A stretch of 64,000 nt of DNA from Pseudomonas japonica (GTDB taxonomy: Bacteria; Pseudomonadota; Gammaproteobacteria; Pseudomonadales; Pseudomonadaceae). Both the position numbers and the translations under genes were made by a program. A model generated the notes under the pieces. The model was not told where the DNA came from, searched no databases, and saw nothing but the letters and a program-made list of their open reading frames with translations. Shown here piece by piece: positions 22,809 through 32,051 of this stretch (the first letter of the stretch is position 1; each line of letters opens with the position of its first letter). Location of the stretch: assembly GCF_013522925.1 (NCBI RefSeq), contig NZ_JAAMQU010000002.1, forward strand, positions 470,111 to 534,110, given 5' to 3'.

Positions 22809-22822
22809 GGACCATATGGTCT
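22809..22822. promoter_or_regulatory. RutR-like operator before rutA
   Basis: GACCATATGGTC at 22810-22821 is a perfect 12-base palindrome of the known RutR site type. It lies between the divergent rutR and rutA, about 125 bases before rutA, and shares the GGACC-N4-GGTCY pattern with the site before the permease. Confidence 0.75.
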
Positions 22823-22945
22823 GAAGGAATCGCTCAGGAATTCTCAAGGCATTGAAAAGCAACGACTTTTAAATCTTGGCACATACCATGCTCAGTACCT
22901 CTCAGGACGCTGCCATGCAGGCTGGCGATTCAACCGGAGGCACCT

Positions 22946-24088
22946 ATGAAAGTTGGTATCTTTATCCCCATTGGTAACAACGGCTGGTTGATCTCGGAAA
23001 ACGCGCCACAGTACAAACCGACCTTTGAGCTCAACAAGCAGATCGCTCAGCGCGCTGAAACCTATGGGCTGGATTTTCTCCTGTCCATGATCAAGCTGCG
23101 CGGCTTTGGCGGCAAAACCGAGTTCTGGGACCACAACCTCGAGTCCTTCACCCTCATGGCAGGGCTCGCGGCAGTTACCAGCAAGATCAAGCTGTTTGCC
23201 ACCGCGCCGTCCCTGGCGCTGCCGCCGGCGATCGTCGCGCGCATGGCCTCCACCATCGATTCCATTTCCAACGGCCGGTTCGGGGTGAACCTGGTCACCG
23301 GCTGGCAGCGGCCTGAATACTCACAGATGGGGCTATGGCCAGGGGACGAGTTCTTCAGCACCCGCTACGCGTACCTTTCCGAGTACATCCAGGTATTACG
23401 TGACCTCTGGGAGCAGGGCCGATCCGATTTCAAGGGTGACCACTTCACCATGGACGATTGCCACATGAGCCCCCGGCCAAGCGCTGACATGAAAGTGATC
23501 TGTGCAGGGCAAAGCGACGCGGGCATGGCCTTCTCGGCCCAATATGCCGACTACAACTTCTGCTTCGGCAAAGGCGTGAACACACCCAAGGCCTTCGCGC
23601 CGGCCGCGCAAAAGCTGATCGAAGCCACCCAGCGCACAGGGCGAAACGTGAGCACCTATGTGCTGATGATGGTGATCGCCGACGAAACCGACGAGGCCGC
23701 CTGGGCCAAATGGGAGCATTACAAGGCGGGCGTGGATGAAGAGGCCGTGGCCTGGCTGGGCGTTCAAGGCGGCGCGGACAAAACCTCCGGCGCGGACACC
23801 AACGTGCGGCAGATGGCCGATCCTACTTCAGCGGTAAACATCAACATGGGCACGCTGGTGGGCTCGTACGCCTCCATTGCCCGCATGCTCGATGAAGTGG
23901 CCGAAGTGGAAGGCACCGAGGGCGTATTGTTGACCTTCGACCATTTCGTAGAGGGCGTGGAAGCCTTCGGTACCCGTATCCAGCCCCTGATGAACAGCCG
24001 GATCGCGGCGGTTTCTCCGGTGCCGTCGCAAGCCGTTGCCAGTGCCGGTGCGGTACCCAGTGAAACAGCCGAAGCAGTGGGGGCTTGA
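22946..24088 (+). CDS. rutA: Pyrimidine monooxygenase RutA
   Basis: The 380-residue luciferase-like flavin monooxygenase opens the uracil ring to ureidoacrylate peracid, using FMN reduced by RutF. The signatures [21 protein letters not shown] (seen as shorter blocks around residues 110-130) and the N-terminal [14 protein letters not shown] are typical. The start follows GGAGG. The last 25 residues are Ala/Val-rich and variable. The stop is two bases before the rutB ATG. Confidence 0.95.
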   Translation: MKVGIFIPIGNNGWLISENAPQYKPTFELNKQIAQRAETYGLDFLLSMIKLRGFGGKTEFWDHNLESFTLMAGLAAVTSKIKLFATAPSLALPPAIVARMASTIDSISNGRFGVNLVTGWQRPEYSQMGLWPGDEFFSTRYAYLSEYIQVLRDLWEQGRSDFKGDHFTMDDCHMSPRPSADMKVICAGQSDAGMAFSAQYADYNFCFGKGVNTPKAFAPAAQKLIEATQRTGRNVSTYVLMMVIADETDEAAWAKWEHYKAGVDEEAVAWLGVQGGADKTSGADTNVRQMADPTSAVNINMGTLVGSYASIARMLDEVAEVEGTEGVLLTFDHFVEGVEAFGTRIQPLMNSRIAAVSPVPSQAVASAGAVPSETAEAVGA

Positions 24089-24090
24089 GC

Positions 24091-24840
24091 ATGGAAGTCG
24101 GTCAAAAGGTCACCCTCAGTTCCGCGACCCCAGCGGGCCTTCCCCTTGTGGACGGCCAGGCGGCCTGGGTGCTGCCGGCGCGCCCCGAGCCACTGTACTT
24201 GCACCCCTCCAATACGGCGCTGATCGTGGTGGACATGCAGAACGCCTATGCCTCGGTGGGCGGCTATGTGGATTCCGCCGGCTTCGACATTTCGGGCGCA
24301 CAGGGTGTGATTGCCCGGATCGCCACGACGATCGAAGCCGCCCGCGCCGCCGGCGTGGCGGTGGTGTATCTGCAGAACGGCTGGGACAACCAGTACATAG
24401 AGGCAGGCGGGCCGGGCTCGCCGAACTGGCACAAGTCCAATGCGCTGAAAACCATGCGCAGGTTTCCCGAGCTTCAAGGGCAGTTTCTGGCCAAGGGCGG
24501 CTGGGATTATGAACTGGTAGAGGCCCTTGCCCCCCAGGATGGCGACATCGTTGTGCCGAAAACCCGCTACAGCGGTTTCTTCAACAGCACCCTGGACAGC
24601 ACCTTGCGCGCCCGGGGCATCAAGAACCTGGTGTTCACCGGCATCGCCACCAACGTGTGCGTGGAGTCGACCCTGCGCGATGCCTTCCACCTCGAATACT
24701 TCGGCGTGATGCTCGAGGACGCGACCCATGAGCTGGGCGGCGCTGCCATACAGGCTGGGTCCGTTTACAACATCGAAACCTTCTTCGGTTGGGTGTCCAG
24801 CGTCGAAGCCTTCGTCAACCTCGTACGCAACCAACGATAA
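24091..24840 (+). CDS. rutB: Ureidoacrylate amidohydrolase RutB
   Basis: The 249-residue cysteine hydrolase of the isochorismatase fold cleaves (peroxy)ureidoacrylate to aminoacrylate and carbamate. The catalytic triad is visible as Asp in VVDMQNAY (about residue 48), Lys in VPKTRYSGF (about residue 155) and Cys in [14 protein letters not shown] (about residue 190). The ATG at 24091 is preferred; a TTG two codons earlier would overlap the rutA stop. Confidence 0.94.
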   Translation: MEVGQKVTLSSATPAGLPLVDGQAAWVLPARPEPLYLHPSNTALIVVDMQNAYASVGGYVDSAGFDISGAQGVIARIATTIEAARAAGVAVVYLQNGWDNQYIEAGGPGSPNWHKSNALKTMRRFPELQGQFLAKGGWDYELVEALAPQDGDIVVPKTRYSGFFNSTLDSTLRARGIKNLVFTGIATNVCVESTLRDAFHLEYFGVMLEDATHELGGAAIQAGSVYNIETFFGWVSSVEAFVNLVRNQR

Positions 24841-24854
24841 ACAGGGGAACCGCC

Positions 24855-25247
24855 ATGCCGAAACAAGCCATTATCCCACCGGGCACCGCCACCCCGATCG
24901 GCCCCTTCGTACCGGGCACCACCGCGGACGGCATCGTGTACGTTGCTGGCACCTTGCCGTTCGACAGTAACAACAACGTCGTCCATGTCGGCGATGCCGG
25001 TGCGCAGACTCGCCACGTGCTGGAAACGATCAAAAGCGTGATCGAAGCGGCCGGCGGGACCATGGAGGACGTGACCTTCAACCATGTGTTCCTCAAGCAT
25101 TGGGAGGATTACGCGGCCATCAACGCTGTGTACGCCGAGTACTTCCCGGGCGAGAAGCCGGCGCGGTATTGCGTACAGGTGGGCTTGGTCAAGCCTGATG
25201 CCCTGGTGGAAATCGCCAGCGTGGCCCACACCGGCAAACGCCCATGA
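24855..25247 (+). CDS. rutC: 3-aminoacrylate deaminase RutC (RidA family)
   Basis: The 130-residue RidA/YjgF-type trimeric protein accelerates hydrolysis of aminoacrylate peracid or aminoacrylate. The family elements are [13 protein letters not shown] at the start, the [20 protein letters not shown] helix and the C-terminal [18 protein letters not shown], which is longer than 20 only when joined. The start at 24855 follows GGGGAA; an earlier in-frame start overlaps rutB and is unlikely. It overlaps rutD by four bases. Confidence 0.93.
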   Translation: MPKQAIIPPGTATPIGPFVPGTTADGIVYVAGTLPFDSNNNVVHVGDAGAQTRHVLETIKSVIEAAGGTMEDVTFNHVFLKHWEDYAAINAVYAEYFPGEKPARYCVQVGLVKPDALVEIASVAHTGKRP

Positions 25248-26032
25248 CGGCCGGGCTGTATACCGAGGTGCATGGCGAGCCCGGCGCCGAAACCGTGCTG
25301 CTGTCTTCGGGCCTTGGCGGCTCGGCGGGGTACTGGGGCCCGCAGGTGCCCGTGCTGCTGGAAGCGGGCTACCGGGTGATCACCTACGACCAACGTGGCA
25401 CCGGCCGCAGCCGCCAGGCGTTGCCGGCGGATTATCGCATCGAGCACATGGCTGACGATGTGATCGGCATCCTGGACAGCGAAGGGGTGTCGCGCTGCCA
25501 TGTGGTCGGCCATGCGCTAGGCGGGCTGGTCGGCCTGCAATTGGCGCTGGACCAACCCGCGCGAATCTCGAGCCTGGCGCTGATCAACGCCTGGGCGGCG
25601 CCCAACCCTCATTCGGCACGATGCTTCGAGGCGCGCCTGGCGCTGCTCGACCATGTGGGCCCACGTGCTTATGTGGAAGCGCAGCCGATTTTCCTGTATC
25701 CGGCGAGCTGGGCCGCGGCCCACGCCGAGCGCGTGCAGGCGGAAGTTGACCATGCCTTTGAACACTTCCCGGGCGCCGACACCATGAAGGCACGCATTGG
25801 CGCCCTGCGCCGCTTCGATGTGAGCCAGCGCCTGGCCGAGCTTAGCCTTCCGGTGTTCGTGTCCAGCGCACTGGACGACGTGCTGGTGCCGGCAACCTGC
25901 TCCGGTCGGCTGAGCCAAGCCATCGCCGGCAGTACCGCCCACGTGCTGCCTCACGGTGGCCATGCCCACAACATCACCGCCCCTGACGCGTTCAATGAGT
26001 CACTGCTGGCCTTCCTGCGCAATCAACGCTAG
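25244..26032 (+). CDS. rutD: Aminoacrylate hydrolase RutD (alpha/beta hydrolase)
   Basis: The 262-residue alpha/beta hydrolase is thought to speed up the spontaneous hydrolysis of aminoacrylate to malonic semialdehyde. The [18 protein letters not shown] oxyanion region is N-terminal and the final histidine is in PHGGHAHNI. The nucleophile elbow reads GHALGG at about residue 90, with alanine where a serine nucleophile would be expected. The start overlaps the rutC stop (ATGA). Confidence 0.9.
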   Translation: MTAGLYTEVHGEPGAETVLLSSGLGGSAGYWGPQVPVLLEAGYRVITYDQRGTGRSRQALPADYRIEHMADDVIGILDSEGVSRCHVVGHALGGLVGLQLALDQPARISSLALINAWAAPNPHSARCFEARLALLDHVGPRAYVEAQPIFLYPASWAAAHAERVQAEVDHAFEHFPGADTMKARIGALRRFDVSQRLAELSLPVFVSSALDDVLVPATCSGRLSQAIAGSTAHVLPHGGHAHNITAPDAFNESLLAFLRNQR

Positions 26033-26067
26033 GGCTTTCAAGTCCCATTTTTCGATGGAGAGAACCT

Positions 26068-26586
26068 ATGTACGTATCGACCGCCGAGCCTGTATTGCCC
26101 ACCGTTGACAAGGCTGAGTTCCGCGATGCAATGGCTCGCCTCGGGGCTGCGGTAAACGTGATCACCACCAACGGGCCCGGCGGGCTGGCTGGCTTCACGG
26201 CCTCGGCAGTGTGCAGCGTGACCGACCAGCCGCCTACCTTGCTGGTGTGCCTGAACCGGGGCGCGTCTGTGTATGAGGCCTTTCGGGATAACGGCGTGCT
26301 GTGCGTGAACGTGCTGGGGGCAGGGCACCAGAATATTTCAAACTGCTTCGGTGGCAAGACAGCGATGGCTGAGCGGTTTGCCGCGGTGAGCTGGGTGCCG
26401 GGTACCTCGGGCTGCCCGGTGTTGGAGGGGGCGAGCGTGTCCTTCGAATGTCGGCTGCGGCAACGCACCGAAGTCGGCACCCACGACGTCATGTTCTGTG
26501 AGGTGCTGGCTATTCATACCAGCGACATCGTGGGCAGCCTTATCTACTTCAATCGGGCCTATCACGAACTGTCAGCAATGCTGTAG
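26068..26586 (+). CDS. rutF: NADH:FMN reductase RutF
   Basis: The 172-residue flavin reductase of the HpaC/ActVB type supplies reduced FMN to RutA. It shows [41 protein letters not shown] and the [11 protein letters not shown] stretch near residue 90. The start at 26068 follows GGAGAGAA. It is the last recognisable rut gene; rutE (malonic semialdehyde reductase) and rutG are absent from the operon. Confidence 0.92.
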   Translation: MYVSTAEPVLPTVDKAEFRDAMARLGAAVNVITTNGPGGLAGFTASAVCSVTDQPPTLLVCLNRGASVYEAFRDNGVLCVNVLGAGHQNISNCFGGKTAMAERFAAVSWVPGTSGCPVLEGASVSFECRLRQRTEVGTHDVMFCEVLAIHTSDIVGSLIYFNRAYHELSAML

Positions 26587-26645
26587 CGAAGCTCCCCGTT
26601 TGGTTACCTGTGCCGCTTGATATTTTTAACGGCCGGTGCCAGTTT

Positions 26646-26674
26646 TGGTCAGTCGCCGTTCGCGGCACTGACCA
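26646..26674 (+). other. UUCG-capped hairpin before the glutamine-synthetase-like gene
   Basis: TGGTCAGT pairs with ACTGACCA, and inside it GCCG pairs with CGGC closing a TTCG tetraloop, with one bulged C. The hairpin ends a few bases before the AAGGAA ribosome site of the next gene and has no T-run after it. Confidence 0.6.
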
Positions 26675-26690
26675 TAACAAGGAATGCGCG

Positions 26691-28016
26691 ATGTTGATCG
26701 ATGGCCCGCTGGCGGGTGTGGACGAAGTCGAATGCGTTACGCCGGACCTGAACGGCGTACCTCGTGGCAAGGTGATGACGGCGGCGGGCTTCGCCGAAGG
26801 GCGCCGGCTGCAACTGGCCAGGGGGGTACTGCTGCAGTGCATCATGGGCGGCTATCCGCCAGCCAAGTTCTACGGCAGCGATGACGGCGACCTTGCCTTG
26901 GTGCCCGACCCCGCGCACCTCTACCGCCTGCCCTGGAGCAACCACCCCCGCGCGTTCGCCATCTGTGACGCCAACGAACTGGAAGGTGGCGGTTCCTCGC
27001 TGTCTACGCGTGCGCTGCTCAAGCGGGTCATCGCCAACTACGCGGCCCGAGGCCTGGCCCCTGTAGTAGCGACGGAGCTGGAGTTTTACCTGTTTGCCGC
27101 CAACGCCGATCCCTCGCAGCCGTTCCAGCCGCCGATAGGCCTGGACGGCCGGCGAGAAGACGGGCACTCGGCATTCAGCGTTTCATCCAACAACGGTTTG
27201 CGGCCGTTCTGGACTGAGGTCTACCGTTGCATGGCGGCCCTTGGCCTGCCGCGCGACACCTTCATGCACGAGATGGGCGTGAGCCAGTTCGAGATCAACC
27301 TGCTGCATGGCGATCCGCTGCTGCTTGCCGACCAGACCTTCCTGTTCAAGCACCTGCTCAAGGAAGTCGCCCTCAAGCACGGGCTGATCGCGGTGTGCAT
27401 GGCCAAGCCTTTGGCGGGCGTACCGGGCAGTTCGATGCATATTCACCAGAGCGTGGTGAGTGTGGGCAGCGGGCGCAACGTGTTCAGCGCCGAGAACGGC
27501 GAACCTACGGCGACCTTCCGGCACTTCATCGGTGGCCAGCAAGCGGCGCTGGGCGAATTTACCGCGTTGTTCGCCCCGAACGTAAACGCCTATCAGCGGC
27601 TGTTCCATCCCTATGCCTCGCCGAACAATGCGTGCTGGTCGGAGGACAATCGCGCCGCCGGCTTGCGCATTCCCGCCAGCGGCCCCGAGGCCAGACGCGT
27701 GGAAAACCGCCTGCCTGGCGCGGATGCCAACCCGTACCTGGCCATCGCTGCCAGCCTGGCCGCCGGCCTGCATGGGATCGAGCATGAATTGGAGCCCACG
27801 CCACCGATCCAGGGCGCGTTCGAAGTGCCGGAAAATCTTGCGCTGGCGTGTACCCTCGACAGCGCCTTGAAGCGTCTGAAAGGCAGCAGGCTGGCAGTGG
27901 AACTGTTCGGGCAAGAGTTCATCGAAGGCTACATCGCGACCAAGACCATGGAGCTCACCAGCTTCATGGATGAGATCACGCCTTGGGAACGCCGGGTGTT
28001 GGCCACGCAAGCCTGA
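26691..28016 (+). CDS. Glutamine-synthetase-family gamma-glutamylpolyamine synthetase-like enzyme
   Basis: The 441-residue protein has the type-I glutamine synthetase catalytic fold: ATELEFYLF (metal-binding Glu), SSMHIHQSV (ammonia/metal His) and ENRLPGADANPYLAI. The N-terminus LNGVPRGKVM is typical of the PuuA/PauA group that glutamylates polyamines or other amines. The start at 26691 follows AAGGAA. It is followed by an MFS transporter and preceded by rutF. The substrate is unknown: polyamine, ethanolamine or another amine are all possible. Confidence 0.85.
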   Translation: MLIDGPLAGVDEVECVTPDLNGVPRGKVMTAAGFAEGRRLQLARGVLLQCIMGGYPPAKFYGSDDGDLALVPDPAHLYRLPWSNHPRAFAICDANELEGGGSSLSTRALLKRVIANYAARGLAPVVATELEFYLFAANADPSQPFQPPIGLDGRREDGHSAFSVSSNNGLRPFWTEVYRCMAALGLPRDTFMHEMGVSQFEINLLHGDPLLLADQTFLFKHLLKEVALKHGLIAVCMAKPLAGVPGSSMHIHQSVVSVGSGRNVFSAENGEPTATFRHFIGGQQAALGEFTALFAPNVNAYQRLFHPYASPNNACWSEDNRAAGLRIPASGPEARRVENRLPGADANPYLAIAASLAAGLHGIEHELEPTPPIQGAFEVPENLALACTLDSALKRLKGSRLAVELFGQEFIEGYIATKTMELTSFMDEITPWERRVLATQA

Positions 28017-28101
28017 GTGATGAGGCCCTGGCGAGCGCCGGGGCCGCCGTTTCGCCTGCTGTTTTAGCCTCGCCTTCTCTGTTCGGGAGCTGCAAGCGTC
28101 A

Positions 28102-29376
28102 ATGCGTCAGATCTGGAAAAACTTTCGTGGCCTTTATTTCGCCTCTCTGATGATGTTGATCGGCTCGGGCTTGCTCAGTACGTACCTCGCGCTGCGCCTC
28201 GCCGCCGATCAGGTGGATGGCCTGTGGGTGGGCGCCTTGATGGCGGCGTACTATTTCGGCCTTGTGCTCGGGGGCAAGATCGGCCACCGGCTGATTGCAC
28301 GCGTCGGCCATATACGCGCTTACACCGCGTGCGCGGGGATCGTCACCGCAGCGGTACTCGGGCATGGGCTGGTCGGCTACCTGCCAGCCTGGCTGGTGCT
28401 AAGGCTGGTCGTAGGGCTAGGCATGATGTGCCAGTACATGGTGATCGAGAGCTGGCTCAACGAGCAGGCCGAGGCGAAGCAGCGCGGAATGGTATTCAGC
28501 GGCTACATGATTGCTTCGTACCTGGGGCTGGTGCTGGGGCAGTTGATCCTCGTGTGGCACTCCGAACTGGGGCTTGAGCTGCTGATGATGGTTGCGCTGT
28601 GTTTTGCGCTCTGCCTCGTGCCCGTGGCGCTCACCCGGCGCCTCCACCCGGACGCGCTTCACCCGGTACCCATGGACCCGCGCTTTTTCATGCAGCGCGT
28701 GCCTCAATCCCTGACCACGGTGCTGTGCGCCGGCCTGATCATCGGTTCGTTCTACGGCTTGGCGCCTTTGTACGCGGCGGGGCAGGGGCTGAGTACCGAG
28801 GCGGTGGGCCTGTTCATGGGCTGCTGCGTATTCGCCGGGCTGGTGGTGCAATGGCCGTTGGGCTGGCTGTCGGACCGTTACGATCGAGCGCTGCTGATCC
28901 GCTTGATCGCCATGGTGCTGTGCGTGCTGGCGCTGGTGATGGCACTCGCGCCCAGGCTGCTCCATGTGCCCATGGAGGCGCTGTTCTTCGGCGGCTTCGT
29001 GGTGTCGCTGTTGCAATTCTGCCTGTATCCCCTGGCCGTGGCGTTTTCCAATGACCACGTGGAAAGCGAGCGCCGGGTGTCACTGACCGCCATGCTGCTG
29101 GTGACCTATGGCGTGGGCGCCAGCATCGGCCCGCTGGCCGCGGGTGTGCTGATGAAGCTGTACGGGAGCGACATCCTTTATGCGTTCTTCTCGTTCTTCG
29201 CGTTAGTGCTGGTATGGCGCATACGGCCCAAGGCGGTCACCAACCTTCACCAGGTCGAGGATGCGCCCCTGCATCACATCGCCATGCCCGACAACATGAC
29301 CAGCTCCCCCCTGGTCGCCGCCCTCGACCCACGGGTGGACGAGCAGGTGGTGGACGACCAGATGAAGGATCATTGA
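28102..29376 (+). CDS. MFS transporter (YcaD-like)
   Basis: The 424-residue major-facilitator protein has 12 predicted helices; helix 1-2 is FASLMMLIGSGLLSTYLALRL and the loop 2-3 motif reads GGKIGHRLIARVGHIRAY, as in the YcaD/YfkF group. The C-terminal ~35 residues are hydrophilic. The start at 28102 is close to the previous gene (85 bases), so the two may be co-transcribed. The substrate is not known; the pairing with an amine-glutamylating enzyme suggests an amine or amino-acid derivative. Confidence 0.85.
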   Translation: MRQIWKNFRGLYFASLMMLIGSGLLSTYLALRLAADQVDGLWVGALMAAYYFGLVLGGKIGHRLIARVGHIRAYTACAGIVTAAVLGHGLVGYLPAWLVLRLVVGLGMMCQYMVIESWLNEQAEAKQRGMVFSGYMIASYLGLVLGQLILVWHSELGLELLMMVALCFALCLVPVALTRRLHPDALHPVPMDPRFFMQRVPQSLTTVLCAGLIIGSFYGLAPLYAAGQGLSTEAVGLFMGCCVFAGLVVQWPLGWLSDRYDRALLIRLIAMVLCVLALVMALAPRLLHVPMEALFFGGFVVSLLQFCLYPLAVAFSNDHVESERRVSLTAMLLVTYGVGASIGPLAAGVLMKLYGSDILYAFFSFFALVLVWRIRPKAVTNLHQVEDAPLHHIAMPDNMTSSPLVAALDPRVDEQVVDDQMKDH

Positions 29377-29383
29377 CGCCGCA

Positions 29384-29459
29384 TTGGAGCGGGGGCAGCG
29401 GTAGCAGCACGCCTTGGCGGCGACCGGCCTGGCAAGGCCGCAGGCTGCGCCAGCTCCAA
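29384..29459. repeat. GC-rich repeat between MFS gene and flgZ
   Basis: It contains the same CGCCTTGGCGGCGACCGGCC word as 15731-15750 and is bounded by the inverted arms TTGGAGC (29384-29390) and GCTCCAA (29453-29459). It lies between two converging genes and could act as a weak bidirectional terminator. Confidence 0.6.
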
Positions 29460-29468
29460 CAGGCGTGC

Positions 29469-30215
29469 TTAGAAATCGTCCTTGTCGAACTGCCGCGCTT
29501 CGCGCTGCAGCTGATTGACGAAGCGCTCCACGTTGCGCTGCACCAGGCCGCTCATGTTGTGAAAGCGAACCCCGGCGAAGGTGGTGTCGAGGCGCTCTTC
29601 GAAGTGCAGGTAGCGCAGTTCGACCGGTGCGGTAATGGCGCCGAAGGGCAGGGCGGCGGCAAATTTTTCGTACACCTGGCCCAACTGTAGCTGCTGGGTG
29701 ATGTTGCCTTCGAAGCGCAACTTGCAGCCGGTTGCCGACACGTCCAGCAGCTTGCCGCGTACCGCTTTCGCGACCTTGCTGCCAGCCACTTCGACGTCAA
29801 CCAATTGAGACAGCTTGAGCGCGGCGCGGAAAGCGTTACGCCGCTGGTGATAGATCACTTCGCTGGGCAACGCGCCGTGGTAGCTGCGGCCATTGTCGTT
29901 ATCCACCACTTTGAACGGCCCGTTGCATTCCCAGGCAATGCGCACGCCGTCATGGAAGCCTTCTACCCGAAAGTGTTCGCCATTGCTCAGGAAGCGCTCG
30001 CCATCACGCGGTATCAGCTCGTCGAAAGCCAGAGTACCGCTGTCACGGTCAACCTCTACCACGTAGCTCTGAAAACGTTGCTGGCGTTCGGTAAAGGTCA
30101 CAATGAGCGGGTCATGCCCGTCCATCAGCGACTTCACGTTCGCGATGATTTCCAGTGGCGTGGTAAGAACCTTTGGCGGCTGCGGTGCATCGTCCGCACT
30201 CGAGGCGTTGAACAC
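29469..30215 (-). CDS. flgZ: c-di-GMP-binding flagellar brake protein FlgZ (YcgR-like)
   Basis: The protein has an N-terminal YcgR domain (about residues 10-110) and a C-terminal PilZ domain. The PilZ c-di-GMP motif RRNAFR and the DVSATG block are both present, so it should bind the messenger and slow flagellar rotation or affect motor switching. The GTG at 30215 (248 residues) follows a GGAG; an in-frame ATG at 30275 would add 20 residues. It ends a flgM-flgN-flgZ operon read on the minus strand. Confidence 0.9.
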   Translation of the reverse strand: MFNASSADDAPQPPKVLTTPLEIIANVKSLMDGHDPLIVTFTERQQRFQSYVVEVDRDSGTLAFDELIPRDGERFLSNGEHFRVEGFHDGVRIAWECNGPFKVVDNDNGRSYHGALPSEVIYHQRRNAFRAALKLSQLVDVEVAGSKVAKAVRGKLLDVSATGCKLRFEGNITQQLQLGQVYEKFAAALPFGAITAPVELRYLHFEERLDTTFAGVRFHNMSGLVQRNVERFVNQLQREARQFDKDDF

Positions 30216-30299
30216 GATGATCGGGTCTCCAGGCAAAAAACGAAACGGGCGAACAGTACGGCATTGTGCCATCACTGTGCGCCCGGAGATACTAAATCC

Positions 30300-30767
30300 T
30301 CAGGCCTGGCTGAAGGCTCGCACTGTGGCCAAACGGGCCGTAGCGCCGCGCGCGGTGTACAGCGAAGGCGCTTCGCCGCCGCTCAGAATCCGCAACTGAT
30401 TCGCAGTGGCAAATTGCTGAAGCTGAATGGCCCGGCCGTTCTGCTCATTGATGGTCTGACACTCGGCCAGAATGCCGGCCAGGTGCTCGCCGCGCTCGAC
30501 CAGGACTTTGCCCAGCACCGACACCTGCGCCAGTTGCGCCAGGCCTTCGGCATCTGGCGACAGCCCCATGGAGGCAAGCAATTCGCTGCGTCGGCGGCCA
30601 TGCTGGCCCAGCTGCACGATCAATGACTGCTTGTGCGCCAGGATGTTTTCCAGCAGCACCATGTCACGACCCCGCAGCGCCGTGTACTCCTCGCGCAGCA
30701 ATGCCTGTAGCTGCTCTGCTGGCGCGATGTCGTCTTCAATCAACTGCAATAAGGTCGTGTCGTGCAT
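30300..30767 (-). CDS. flgN: Flagellar export chaperone FlgN
   Basis: The 155-residue, mostly helical protein is the chaperone for the hook-filament junction proteins FlgK and FlgL, which are encoded later in the window. It shows the FlgN pattern of long amphipathic helices with Leu/Gln repeats and an internal EEYTALRGRDMVLLENILAHK stretch split here as EEYTALRGRD. It lies between flgM (55 bases upstream) and flgZ on the minus strand. Confidence 0.9.
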   Translation of the reverse strand: MHDTTLLQLIEDDIAPAEQLQALLREEYTALRGRDMVLLENILAHKQSLIVQLGQHGRRRSELLASMGLSPDAEGLAQLAQVSVLGKVLVERGEHLAGILAECQTINEQNGRAIQLQQFATANQLRILSGGEAPSLYTARGATARLATVRAFSQA

Positions 30768-30822
30768 GGCGGGTCCCGATGGTCACTGCGCCGGGTAAAA
30801 CTTGAGCCGCTTGAGCGACGGC

Positions 30823-31125
30823 TCAGGATTCGAAGGAAAGCATCTTGCTGGCAATACTTTTGCTGTCGACCTTGTAGGTGCCGTCAGCGATCTGCTGCTT
30901 GAGCTCGGCAACACGGCTGGCGTTGACCGGCGCATCGGTACCGAGGCTTTCGGTGACCTTTTTCATGTGCTGGGCAACATCGCTCAGTTGTACGGATTCA
31001 CCGGCCTGGCTGGTTTCCTTGACGCTTTTGACGTCGTCTACTGCCCCTACTGGCTTGCTGCTGGTGGTACGAGCAGTGCCCGAGACTTGAGTGGAGCCGG
31101 TAACGCTCCGGAAATCGATGACCAT
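30823..31125 (-). CDS. flgM: Anti-sigma28 factor FlgM
   Basis: The 100-residue, largely disordered protein binds FliA (sigma28) until it is exported through the finished hook. The C-terminal sigma28-binding part is present (NASRVAELKQQIADGTYKVD followed by SKSIASKML). The N-terminal half is Ser/Thr/Val-rich, as usual. The start is at 31125. A sigma28-type promoter lies at 31162-31188, giving the known autoregulatory loop. Confidence 0.93.
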   Translation of the reverse strand: MVIDFRSVTGSTQVSGTARTTSSKPVGAVDDVKSVKETSQAGESVQLSDVAQHMKKVTESLGTDAPVNASRVAELKQQIADGTYKVDSKSIASKMLSFES

Positions 31126-31161
31126 GATAAGAAACCCCTTGGTATTTGGACGCTTGCCTTG

Positions 31162-31188
31162 TTTTCGACCATGAGCGGAGAAACTTTA
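31162..31188 (-). promoter_or_regulatory. Sigma28 (FliA) promoter of flgM
   Basis: On the minus strand TAAAGTTT (31188-31181) and GTCGAAAA (31169-31162) are separated by 11 bases, close to the FliA consensus TAAAGTTT-N11-GCCGATAA. Confidence 0.75.
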
Positions 31189-31274
31189 GGGTATTTTTTC
31201 GAAAACACCCCAACGGCAAGGTTCATGCACCAAGTGTAGGAAAATCGGGCCCGCGCCGCCAGAGCGGCTCGTCT

Positions 31275-32024
31275 TTACATGGAAACTTCCACCTGAGCGG
31301 GCCCGGTTACCCGTGCCTTTACCACCCGTTGGGAATTGAGGTTGCGTACGCGGATCTGCTCGTTCATGCCGCCATTGCTGAGCGCTTCGCCGGGCATGCG
31401 CACGGCCAGCGTACCGGCGCGCGCAGTGATGACCACTTGATCGCCCTTGCGGATCACTTCCGGTTGTTCGATCTGTACAGGTGCAATCACCTGGTCCATG
31501 ACCGTCGGTCGGACCACCCGCTGGCCGATCGCCTGGTCCAGCGACGGCAGAAAGCCTTGGTTCAGCTGGCCCACATCACGCTCCTTGAGCGCTACGTCGC
31601 CGTCGGCGATCACCGTATCGCGCTTCAACGGCCGAGTCGCCACTACCACCTCGCGGTACAGCTTGACCGTCGCCGGCACGAAGACGGTCCACGGAGAGCC
31701 GCCTTCGCAGCGCACCCGCACGGTCACGCGCCCCAATGGAGTGGCAGGGCTTTCCAGCCGGGCAGTCAAATCCCGATCGCATTGAGGCATGCGCAAGCGG
31801 GGGTCCAGGTTCGCCACTTCGATTTCGTAGCGGCCGTCGGTCTGGCTGGTCGCTAAATAATCTTCAACGGTGAACTCAAGAAACCCCTGCGTCACACCGA
31901 TAAGCTGTTCGGGCGCTGTGATGTCGTCGGCAAGCAGACGTCCCGACCCAAACAGACACATGGTGGCGAACAACCCGTAAAGGGCCGTGATCAGATGTCG
32001 TGAATATGGCGTTTTCTCGTTCAT
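31275..32024 (-). CDS. flgA: Flagellar P-ring assembly chaperone FlgA
   Basis: The 249-residue periplasmic protein helps FlgI assemble into the P-ring. The N-terminal signal peptide is about MNEKTPYSRHLITALYGLF, with cleavage probably after SGRLLA (about residue 32). The SAF domain and the FlgA C-terminal domain follow (ATVKLYREVVVATRPLKRDTVI split here, ALSNGGMNEQIRVRNL near the end). The start at 32024 is chosen over longer frames because the sigma54 promoter ends just before it; this makes the mRNA almost leaderless. It is divergent from cheV. Confidence 0.92.
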   Translation of the reverse strand: MNEKTPYSRHLITALYGLFATMCLFGSGRLLADDITAPEQLIGVTQGFLEFTVEDYLATSQTDGRYEIEVANLDPRLRMPQCDRDLTARLESPATPLGRVTVRVRCEGGSPWTVFVPATVKLYREVVVATRPLKRDTVIADGDVALKERDVGQLNQGFLPSLDQAIGQRVVRPTVMDQVIAPVQIEQPEVIRKGDQVVITARAGTLAVRMPGEALSNGGMNEQIRVRNLNSQRVVKARVTGPAQVEVSM

Positions 32025-32036
32025 GGCTATGCTTGA

Positions 32037-32051
32037 GCAAGCGACGTGCCA
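32037..32051 (-). promoter_or_regulatory. Sigma54 promoter of flgA
   Basis: On the minus strand TGGCAC (32051-32046), five bases, and TTGC (32040-32037) give the exact RpoN -24/-12 pattern. With GC at -13/-12 transcription would begin about one base before the flgA ATG. Confidence 0.8.

Noticed and set aside
32024..32038. Plus-strand TGGCTATGCTTGAGC as a sigma54 promoter for cheV
   Set aside because: Spacing fits but the -12 part reads GAGC instead of TTGC and the -24 part has changes.
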